Shown: one piece after another, positions 58,490 through 64,000 of the stretch
How positions within the stretch are numbered: the first letter of the stretch is position 1
Layout: every line of letters begins with the position of its first letter
Notes under the pieces: generated by a model
The model's input: only the letters and a program-made list of their open reading frames with translations
What the model was told of the DNA's origin: nothing
The model's database searches: none
Assembly: GCA_963805505.1 (NCBI GenBank)
Contig: CAWDUP010000002.1
Coordinates: forward strand, 248,001-312,000
Length of the DNA: 64,000 bases
Direction: 5' to 3'
DNA from: JANPBY01 sp963805505
GTDB lineage: Bacteria > Actinomycetota > Actinomycetes > DATJPE01
Translations under genes and position numbers: made by a program

Positions 58490-58520
58490 CAGAGGTCCTT
58501 CTTCCTGCTCGACATCAACA

Positions 58521-58916
58521 TCAGAACTCCAGCCCGCCCTCGCGGGCACCGTCGGCCAGCGCGGCCACCCGACCGTGGTACTTGTTGCCGCCCCGGTCGA
58601 AGACCACGGCCTCGACGCCTACGCCCTTGGTGCGCTCGGCGATCAGTGCGCCGACTCGGCGTGCCTTGGCGGTCTTGTCGGCTTCCAGGGCACGAACGTC
58701 GGCCTCCATCGTCGACGCCGACGCCAACGTGGCTCCGGCGATGTCATCGACGACCTGCACGAAGACGTGGCGCGCCGAGCGCGTCACGACCAGTCGTGGA
58801 CGGCTCGCTGTGCCGGCAACCTTCTTGCGCACCCGAACGTGGCGACGCCTTCTGGCCAGCGTGTTCTTGCTGGCCTTGGTGCCGCTCAGCTTGGTGCCGC
58901 TCAGTCCTTGCGCCAT
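58521..58916 (-). CDS. rplR: Ribosomal protein L18
   Basis: A 131-residue 5S-rRNA-binding protein. The core has RRRRHVRVRKKVAGTASRPR and VVFDRGGNKYHGRVAALADG. A short tandem SGTKLSGTK at residues 6-14 is a local duplication. It ends 31 bp before the rpsE start. Confidence 0.97.
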   Translation of the reverse strand: MAQGLSGTKLSGTKASKNTLARRRRHVRVRKKVAGTASRPRLVVTRSARHVFVQVVDDIAGATLASASTMEADVRALEADKTAKARRVGALIAERTKGVGVEAVVFDRGGNKYHGRVAALADGAREGGLEF

Positions 58917-58919
58917 GGC

Positions 58920-59459
58920 CTACTTCCCTGCCTTTCCGACCTTGCGCCGAACGACCTCGCCGGCGTAGCGCACACCCTTGCCCTTGTAGGGGTCGGGCTT
59001 GCGCAGCTTGCGGATGTTGGCAGCGACCTCGCCGACCTGCTGCTTGTCGATCCCCGAGACGCTGAACTTGGTGGGGGACTCGACGGCGAAGCTGATGCCA
59101 TCCGGAGCTTGAACGACCACGGGGTGGCTGAAGCCGAGGGCGAACTCCAGGTCTGAACCCTTGGGTTGAACCCGGTAGCCGACCCCGACGATCTCAAGCT
59201 GCTTGGAGTAACCCTCCGTGACGCCTTGGACCATGTTGGCCACCAGGCTGCGAGAAAGCCCGTGCAGCGACCGGTTGCGCCGCTCGTCGTCTGGGCGAGC
59301 AACGGTGAGCTGACCGTCGTCTCCGCGCTCGATCGTGATCGGCGCGGCGATCCGGTGGCTCAGTGTCCCTTTCGGTCCCTTGACGGTGACGTCCTGGCCG
59401 TCGATGGCCACCTCGACGCCGGCAGGCACAGTGATGGGCAGCCGTCCGATTCGTGACAT
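58920..59459 (-). CDS. rplF: Ribosomal protein L6
   Basis: A 179-residue large-subunit protein with two similar domains. It opens SRIGRLPITVPAGVEVAIDG and has GVGYRVQPKGSDLEFALGFS. The signature PDPYKGKGVRYAGEVVRRKV is near the C-terminus. Three bases separate it from rplR. Confidence 0.98.
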   Translation of the reverse strand: MSRIGRLPITVPAGVEVAIDGQDVTVKGPKGTLSHRIAAPITIERGDDGQLTVARPDDERRNRSLHGLSRSLVANMVQGVTEGYSKQLEIVGVGYRVQPKGSDLEFALGFSHPVVVQAPDGISFAVESPTKFSVSGIDKQQVGEVAANIRKLRKPDPYKGKGVRYAGEVVRRKVGKAGK

Positions 59460-59470
59460 GTCCGGCCTCC

Positions 59471-59872
59471 CTACCAGACGTAGGCGAGGACTTCCCCACC
59501 TACGCCCTTCCGTGCGGCCTGACGATCTGTGAGCAGGCCGGTTGACGTCGAGATGATCGCGACACCCAGGCCACCGAGCACTCGGGGCAGCCCCGTGGAC
59601 TTCGCGTAGACCCGAAGCCCGGGCTTGCTCACCCGACGGACGCCGGCGATGGAGCGCTCGCGGTTCGGCCCGTACTTCAGGTCCACCGTGAGGGTGCTGC
59701 CGACGCCGTCGTTGTCGTCAACCTTCCACCCGGCGATGTAGCCCTCTTGCTGAAGGATCTCGGCGATGTGGGTCTTGATCTTGCTCGACGGCATGCTGAC
59801 GTCATCGTGGTAGGCCGTGTTGGCGTTACGGATGCGGGTCAGCATGTCCGCGATCGGGTCGGTCATGGTCAT
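59471..59872 (-). CDS. rpsH: Ribosomal protein S8
   Basis: A 133-residue small-subunit assembly protein. It opens MTDPIADMLTRIRNANTAYH and ends with the motif STSTGLLTDRQAARKGVGGE. It is 11 bp before rplF. Confidence 0.98.
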   Translation of the reverse strand: MTMTDPIADMLTRIRNANTAYHDDVSMPSSKIKTHIAEILQQEGYIAGWKVDDNDGVGSTLTVDLKYGPNRERSIAGVRRVSKPGLRVYAKSTGLPRVLGGLGVAIISTSTGLLTDRQAARKGVGGEVLAYVW

Positions 59873-59974
59873 CGTGGGCCGTTGGCCTCTCTCGCCGTGG
59901 TATCGGTGCTGCGGAGGTTCCGCTCACCGACCTGCGGCGCGTCTGTAGGTGCTGCTTGGTGAGTCACGTGTGGG

Positions 59975-60160
59975 TTACCAGCTGCTCTTGGTGATACCGG
60001 GAAGCTCGCCTCGGTGCGCCATCTCCCGCAGGCACACACGACAGAGCCCGAACTTGCGGTAGACCGAGCGCGGGCGCCCGCACCGCTGGCAGCGCGTGTA
60101 GGCGCGCACCGCGAACTTGGGGGTGCCGTTGGCCTTGTTGACCAGCGCCTTCTTAGCCAT
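59975..60160 (-). CDS. rpsZ: Ribosomal protein S14 type Z (zinc-binding)
   Basis: A 61-residue S14 with the zinc site C24, C27, C40 and C43 (YTRCQRCGRPRSVYRKFGLC, then RVC). This is the short zinc type, typical of actinobacterial ribosomal operons. It ends MAHRGELPGITKSSW. Confidence 0.98.
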   Translation of the reverse strand: MAKKALVNKANGTPKFAVRAYTRCQRCGRPRSVYRKFGLCRVCLREMAHRGELPGITKSSW

Positions 60161-60255
60161 CTCAGTTCTCCTTGACCATGGTCGCGTTCGGCGACTCGCT
60201 CGCTCCGCGGGCGACGACGCCTTCGGCGCGTCGACCTGTCCGCTGACTCGTCACG

Positions 60256-60837
60256 TCACTGCTCCTTGAAAGGGAAGCCGAGCTGCTTCAGCAGGGCCCT
60301 TCCCTCGTCGTCGTTCTTGGCCGTCGTGACCACGGTGATGTCCATCCCCCGGACCCGGTCGGTCTTGTCCTGGTCGATCTCGTGGAACATCGCCTGCTCG
60401 TTGAGCCCGAAGGTGTAGTTGCCGCGCCCGTCGAACTGGCGAGGCGAGAGACCGCGGAAGTCACGGATGCGCGGCAGCGCCACGGACAGCAGCCGGTCGA
60501 GGAACTCCCACATCCGATCACCGCGCAGAGTCACGTGCGCGCCGATCGGCATGCCCTCGCGGAGCTTGAACTGCGCGATCGACTTGCGCGCCTTGGTGAC
60601 CTGCGGTTTCTGGCCGGTGATCGCAGCCAGGTCGCGGATCGCGCCCTCGATGAGCTTGGAGTCGCGCGCTGCCTCACCGACACCCATGTTGACCACGATC
60701 TTGGTCAGTCCAGGCACCTGCATGACGTTGGAGAAGCCGAAGTCCTCGAGCAGCGCCGGGGCGATCTCAGCGCGGTAGCGCGCCTTCAGCCGCGGGACCG
60801 CGGGGGCTGTCGTCGAGCTGGAAACGGTGGTGGCCAT
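60256..60837 (-). CDS. rplE: Ribosomal protein L5
   Basis: A 193-residue 5S-rRNA-binding protein. It has PGLTKIVVNMGVGEAARDSK, QKPQVTKARKSIAQFKLREG and RGMDITVVTTAKNDDEGRAL. The ATG overlaps the rplX stop by one base (60837). A 95-bp gap with no gene follows before rpsZ. Confidence 0.98.
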   Translation of the reverse strand: MATTVSSSTTAPAVPRLKARYRAEIAPALLEDFGFSNVMQVPGLTKIVVNMGVGEAARDSKLIEGAIRDLAAITGQKPQVTKARKSIAQFKLREGMPIGAHVTLRGDRMWEFLDRLLSVALPRIRDFRGLSPRQFDGRGNYTFGLNEQAMFHEIDQDKTDRVRGMDITVVTTAKNDDEGRALLKQLGFPFKEQ

Positions 60838-61181
60838 CAGATGTCCTCACCTGTGCGTCGGGCGACGCGTGTCTTGGTTCCGTCGTCGTCGATGCGTACG
60901 CCGCTGCGCGTCCCGACCTTCTTGCCGTCGACCTCGACGACGAGCTGGACGTTGGAGGCGTGGATCGGAGCCTCCTGGGTCACGATTCCGCCGGTCTTGG
61001 CCCCACGGGCACTCTGACCGATCTTCGTGTGCTTCTTGATCCGGTTGACACCTTCGATGAGGACGCGTCCGTTGTCTGGGTAGACCGCGATGATCTTGCC
61101 GGTCCGGCCACGGTCCTTGCCGCTGATGACCAGAACCAGGTCGCCCTTCTTGACGTGCATCCTCGCCCGCTTGTCTGCCAT
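60837..61181 (-). CDS. rplX: Ribosomal protein L24
   Basis: A 114-residue large-subunit assembly initiator with a KOW motif: KKGDLVLVISGKDRGRTGKI. GVNRIKKHTKIGQSARGAKT and SNVQLVVEVDGKKVGTRSGV follow. One base separates it from rplN. Confidence 0.98.
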   Translation of the reverse strand: MADKRARMHVKKGDLVLVISGKDRGRTGKIIAVYPDNGRVLIEGVNRIKKHTKIGQSARGAKTGGIVTQEAPIHASNVQLVVEVDGKKVGTRSGVRIDDDGTKTRVARRTGEDI

Positions 61182-61182
61182 C

Positions 61183-61551
61183 TCAAAGCACCTCCGGGGC
61201 GAGCGAAATGATCTTCATGAACTTCTTGTCCCGCAGCTCTCGCCCTACCGGGCCGAAGATGCGCGTGCCCCGCGGCTCCCCGTCTGGCTTGAGGATCACG
61301 GCGGCGTTCTCGTCGAAGCGGATGTATGACCCATCCGGACGTCGGCGCTCCTTCACGGTGCGCACGATGACCGCCTTGACGACATCACCCTTCTTGACGT
61401 TGCCACCGGGGATGGCGTCTTTCACCGTCGCCACGATGACGTCGCCGATGCCGGCGTAGCGCCGACCGGAGCCGCCGAGCACCCGGATGCACAAGATCTC
61501 CTTGGCTCCGGTGTTGTCGGCGACCCTAAGTCGCGACTCCTGCTGGATCAC
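61183..61551 (-). CDS. rplN: Ribosomal protein L14
   Basis: A 122-residue large-subunit protein. It opens MIQQESRLRVADNTGAKEIL and has KKGDVVKAVIVRTVKERRRP, DENAAVILKPDGEPRGTRIF and LRDKKFMKIISLAPEVL, the standard sequence and length. Confidence 0.98.
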   Translation of the reverse strand: MIQQESRLRVADNTGAKEILCIRVLGGSGRRYAGIGDVIVATVKDAIPGGNVKKGDVVKAVIVRTVKERRRPDGSYIRFDENAAVILKPDGEPRGTRIFGPVGRELRDKKFMKIISLAPEVL

Positions 61552-61622
61552 GTCACTGTCTCCTGTGGTGTCTGCTGGTTCTCATGGCCTCGTCGAGGCG
61601 CGAGCCTGGCGGAACGGATGGG

Positions 61623-61958
61623 TTACTTGGCCCGCTCGAGGATCTCCACCACGCGCCAGCGCTTGGTCGCACTGAGCGGGCGGGTCTCCATGAGCAGGAC
61701 GCGGTCTCCGACGCCGGCCTCGTTCGCCTCGTCGTGTGCCTTGAGCTTGTTGGTGCGGCGGATGATCTTGCTGTAGAGCGCGTGCTTGACGCGATCCTCA
61801 ACAGCGACGACGACGGTCTTGTCCATCTTGTCGCTCACCACGAGGCCCTCTCGGGTCTTGCGGAAGCCACGCGCCGCGTCGGAGTGGTCGGTGGTGCTGG
61901 CGTCAGCCATCGTTGCGTCCCTGTCGTTGCTCGTCGTGGTGCTTGTTGGGCTGGTCAT
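61623..61958 (-). CDS. rpsQ: Ribosomal protein S17
   Basis: A 16S-binding OB-fold protein, 111 residues from ATG 61958 or 95 from ATG 61910. The core has RKTREGLVVSDKMDKTVVVA and HALYSKIIRRTNKLKAHDEA. The first ATG overlaps the rpmC stop (ATGA), while the second has AGGGA 7 bases upstream, so both starts are credible. The extra N-terminal residues are Thr/Ser-rich. Confidence 0.96.
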   Translation of the reverse strand: MTSPTSTTTSNDRDATMADASTTDHSDAARGFRKTREGLVVSDKMDKTVVVAVEDRVKHALYSKIIRRTNKLKAHDEANEAGVGDRVLLMETRPLSATKRWRVVEILERAK

Positions 61959-62188
61959 GCGGCGCCGCCTTCGGCGCTCTCCACGCTGATGATGCCCAGC
62001 TCGCGCTCACGCATCACCGTGTAGATGCGCGCGATGTCCTTGCGTACGGCGCGCAGGCGCCCGTGGCTCTCCAGCTGCCCGGTGGCCGCCTGGAAGCGCA
62101 GGTTGAACAGCTCCTGCTTGGCCTCGAGCAGCTGGGCCACGAGTTCTGACTCTTCGAGCTCGCGGAGCTCAACGGCGGTGCTCATCAC
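61955..62188 (-). CDS. rpmC: Ribosomal protein L29
   Basis: A 77-residue, two-helix large-subunit protein near the tunnel exit. It has ELRELEESELVAQLLEAKQE, LFNLRFQAATGQLESHGRLR and VRKDIARIYTVMRERELG. It starts inside the rplP stop (GTG ATG). Confidence 0.97.
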   Translation of the reverse strand: MMSTAVELRELEESELVAQLLEAKQELFNLRFQAATGQLESHGRLRAVRKDIARIYTVMRERELGIISVESAEGGAA

Positions 62189-62604
62189 GCCTCACCTGCT
62201 TCACGCTTGACGATCCGGCACTTCATGGGGAGCTTGTGAGCCGCCCGAAGCAGCGCCTCGCGGGCGATCTTCTCCTCGGGATAGCTCAGCTCGAACATCA
62301 CGCGCCCGGGCTTGACGTTGGCCACCCACCACTCCGGTGAGCCCTTGCCGGATCCCATCCGGGTCTCGGCCGGCTTCTTGGTCAGCGGCCGGTCTGGGTA
62401 GATGGTGATCCAGACCTTGCCGCCACGTCGGATGTGGCGAGTGATGGCAATACGTGCGGCCTCGATCTGCCGGTTGGTGACGTAGGCAGGCTCAAGGGCC
62501 TGGATGCCGTATTCACCGAAGGTGACCGAGGTGCCACCCTTGGCCATGCCGTGACGGTCTGGGCGGTGCTGCTTGCGGTGCTTGACGCGGCGCGGGATCA
62601 GCAT
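62185..62604 (-). CDS. rplP: Ribosomal protein L16
   Basis: A 139-residue large-subunit protein. It opens MLIPRRVKHRKQHRPDRHGM, has GKVWITIYPDRPLTKKPAET and RMGSGKGSPEWWVANVKPGR, and ends with KLPMKCRIVKREAGEA. Three bases separate it from rpsC. Confidence 0.98.
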   Translation of the reverse strand: MLIPRRVKHRKQHRPDRHGMAKGGTSVTFGEYGIQALEPAYVTNRQIEAARIAITRHIRRGGKVWITIYPDRPLTKKPAETRMGSGKGSPEWWVANVKPGRVMFELSYPEEKIAREALLRAAHKLPMKCRIVKREAGEA

Positions 62605-62607
62605 GGC

Positions 62608-63555
62608 TCAGGCCTCCTCTGCGGGCTCAGGGGAAGCGGTCCCCTCGACAGTCGCTGCCTCAACAACCGCTGCCTCGACTGCGGCTGCCTCAACAGCCGG
62701 AGCTTCCGCAGCGGCCGTTGTCGAAGCCTCGACCGGAGCAGTGTCGACGTCGGGGGTCTCAGCAACAGGAACCTCAGCAGCCGGAACCTCAGCAACCGGA
62801 ACCTCAGCAACCGGAACCTCAGCTGCCGATGCCTCTTCGGGTCGCCGGGCACGGGGCGGACGACGAGTCGCACCCCGAGCGGCCGCGGCTGCAGCCGCCT
62901 CTCGCTCGGCACGGACACCGCTGACGTCGCCCTTGTAGATCCAGACCTTGACACCGATGCGGCCGAACGTCGTGCGGGCCTCGTAGAACCCGTAGTCGAT
63001 GTTGGCGCGCAGCGTGTGCAGCGGCACGCGCCCTTCGCGGTAGAACTCCGACCGGCTCATCTCGGCGCCACCGAGGCGCCCTGAGCACTGCACCCGGATG
63101 CCCTTCGCACCGGCCTTCATGGCCGACTGCATCGACTTTCGCATCGCGCGCCGGAACGACACCCGGCTGGACAGCTGCTCGGCGACGCCCTGCGCGACGA
63201 GCTGGGCATCCACCTCGGGGTTCTTCACCTCGAGGATGTTCAGCTGCACCTGCTTGCCGGTGAGCTCTTCGAGGTCGCCGCGGATGCGGTCGGCCTCGGC
63301 GCCTCGCCGGCCGATGACGATGCCCGGTCGCGCGGTGTGGATGTCGACGCGAACCCGATCACGGGTGCGCTCGATGTCGACGCGCGAGATACCGGCGCGC
63401 TCCATGCCCTTGGTCATGAGCCGCCGGATGGCTACGTCTTCCTTGACGTAGTCGCGGTAGCGCTGACCCGGCTTGCTGCTGTCAGCAAACCAACGGCTTG
63501 AGTGCTCGGTTGTGATACCGAGGCGGAAACCATTCGGGTTGACCTTCTGACCCAC
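62608..63555 (-). CDS. rpsC: Ribosomal protein S3 with a repetitive acidic tail
   Basis: A 315-residue small-subunit protein at the mRNA entry. The KH domain lies near residues 60-110 (PGIVIGRRGAEADRIRGDLE), and the S3 C-terminal domain includes YREGRVPLHTLRANIDYGFY. After about residue 240 a low-complexity tail begins: five units of AEVPV/AEVPA type, then Ala/Val/Glu runs (AAAVEAAVVEAATVEG). Other actinobacterial S3 proteins also have variable tails. The DNA repeat is at 62761-62835. Confidence 0.97.
   Translation of the reverse strand: MGQKVNPNGFRLGITTEHSSRWFADSSKPGQRYRDYVKEDVAIRRLMTKGMERAGISRVDIERTRDRVRVDIHTARPGIVIGRRGAEADRIRGDLEELTGKQVQLNILEVKNPEVDAQLVAQGVAEQLSSRVSFRRAMRKSMQSAMKAGAKGIRVQCSGRLGGAEMSRSEFYREGRVPLHTLRANIDYGFYEARTTFGRIGVKVWIYKGDVSGVRAEREAAAAAAARGATRRPPRARRPEEASAAEVPVAEVPVAEVPAAEVPVAETPDVDTAPVEASTTAAAEAPAVEAAAVEAAVVEAATVEGTASPEPAEEA
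62761..62835. repeat. 15-bp minisatellite inside the S3 tail
   Basis: Five 15-bp units related to AGCAACCGGAACCTC run from 62761 to 62835; the third and fourth are identical. They encode the repeating five-residue VPVAE units of the S3 tail, so copy number can change without breaking frame. Confidence 0.9.
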
Positions 63556-63559
63556 CGGG

Positions 63560-63925
63560 TCACCCCTTCTTCCGTGCCGGCGCGGTCTCCCGCGCGGCGA
63601 CGATGACCGTGATGTGGCTGGTCCTCTTGCGGATACGGAACGCGCGGCCCTGAGCCCGAGGGCGGAACCGCTTGAGGGTCGGACCCTCGTCGACGAACGC
63701 CTCGCTCACGACGAGCGCGCGAGGGTCGAGGTTGTGGTTGAACTCGGCGTTGGCGATGGCGCTGTCGAGCACCTTGCCGACCTGCTCGGAGGCACCCTGA
63801 GGTGCGAATCGCAGAACGGCTTGTGCGTCGGCCGCCGGCAGACCCCGGATGAGGTCGACCACGCGCCGAGCCTTCATCGGCGTGACGCGCACGTACCGAG
63901 CGCTTGCTCGGGCGGTGCCTTCCAT
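63560..63925 (-). CDS. rplV: Ribosomal protein L22
   Basis: A 121-residue large-subunit protein whose loop lines the exit tunnel. It has VRVTPMKARRVVDLIRGLPA, NAEFNHNLDPRALVVSEAFV and LKRFRPRAQGRAFRIRKRTS. It precedes rpsC by 4 bp. Confidence 0.98.
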   Translation of the reverse strand: MEGTARASARYVRVTPMKARRVVDLIRGLPAADAQAVLRFAPQGASEQVGKVLDSAIANAEFNHNLDPRALVVSEAFVDEGPTLKRFRPRAQGRAFRIRKRTSHITVIVAARETAPARKKG

Positions 63926-63981
63926 CGCTTTCCCCTTGCTTGTCGGGTTGAACTTGGTCGTCTAGCTGTCTGGCGTGAGCC

Positions 63982-64000
63982 CTAGCGGCGGCGCGCCTTG
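63982..64000 (-). CDS. rpsS: Ribosomal protein S19, C-terminal end only
   Basis: The last codons, read on the minus strand, are Lys-Ala-Arg-Arg-Arg and TAG (63984-63982). This matches the usual S19 ending KARRR, and rpsS is expected upstream of rplV. The rest lies past the window edge. Confidence 0.75.

Overview
This window is chromosomal DNA from a high-GC Gram-positive bacterium (Actinomycetota). The evidence is the GC-rich codon use, frequent GTG starts, leaderless promoters, a WhiB protein, a GuaB3-type protein, a mycolate-group-like gene order and a CIRCE-controlled groES-groEL. From memory, the order guaB3-guaB-...-whiB3-groEL-groES-...-tsaD-rimI-tsaB-tsaE-alr-...-glmS-glmM-rpsI-rplM-...-truA-rplQ-rpoA resembles Mycobacterium tuberculosis Rv3410c to Rv3457c, so the right two-thirds is conserved core. 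Protein style suggests a Propionibacteriales or Nocardioidaceae-like genome; that placement is inference.

The left part (1-15 kb) is accessory. It has a secreted M15-like protein with cell-surface repeats, a PIG-L deacetylase, and a DUF222/HNH gene split into two overlapping frames beside a 145-bp tandem repeat. A PspC-type two-component system (5.8-9.4 kb) is divergently transcribed from its probable PspC membrane target. Small enzymes follow: aldo/keto reductase, DinB, GNAT, a deoxyribosyltransferase-like protein, a deazaflavin oxidoreductase and a PEP-mutase-like protein. A lipoprotein nuclease/phosphatase comes next.

From 15 to 25 kb, guanine-nucleotide synthesis (guaA, guaB, guaB3) brackets three ABC exporter genes. 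The first carries a frameshift. The other two form a heterodimer with one intact and one degenerate ATP site. At 24.8-28 kb lie a LuxR-type response regulator, a helical-repeat protein, a MerR/cobalamin-binding regulator with the CarH-type W-x9-EH signature, and a WhiB3/WhiD-like iron-sulfur regulator. groES-groEL (28-30.5 kb) has two CIRCE operators, a decamer-repeat leader and an unusual array of three 20-bp palindromes plus a large hairpin between the genes.

From 31 to 39 kb a tightly overlapping operon on the minus strand runs acpS, nnr, alr, hydrolase, tsaE, tsaB, rimI, tsaD, GNAT. It combines carrier-protein activation, metabolite repair, D-alanine supply and t6A tRNA modification. glmS and glmM (39.6-43 kb) feed UDP-GlcNAc synthesis, and rpsI/rplM follow with a clear promoter. 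A short accessory patch (44-49 kb) holds a two-TM channel-like protein, a DUF1003 protein, an ABC-F protein with a shifted C-terminus, a VOC protein and an orphan carbamate kinase.

The right end (49-64 kb) is the ribosomal superoperon on the minus strand: rpsS (partial), rplV, rpsC, rplP, rpmC, rpsQ, rplN, rplX, rplE, rpsN, rpsH, rplF, rplR, rpsE, rpmD, rplO, terminator, then secY, adk, map, then infA, rpmJ, rpsM, rpsK, rpsD, rpoA, rplQ, truA. L17 carries two copies of an extra C-terminal domain, and S3 and S9 carry acidic extensions. I saw no tRNA, rRNA, CRISPR array, insertion sequence or prophage. The strongest candidates for something new are the L17 fusion, the groES-groEL palindrome array and the MerR/B12 regulator beside whiB.
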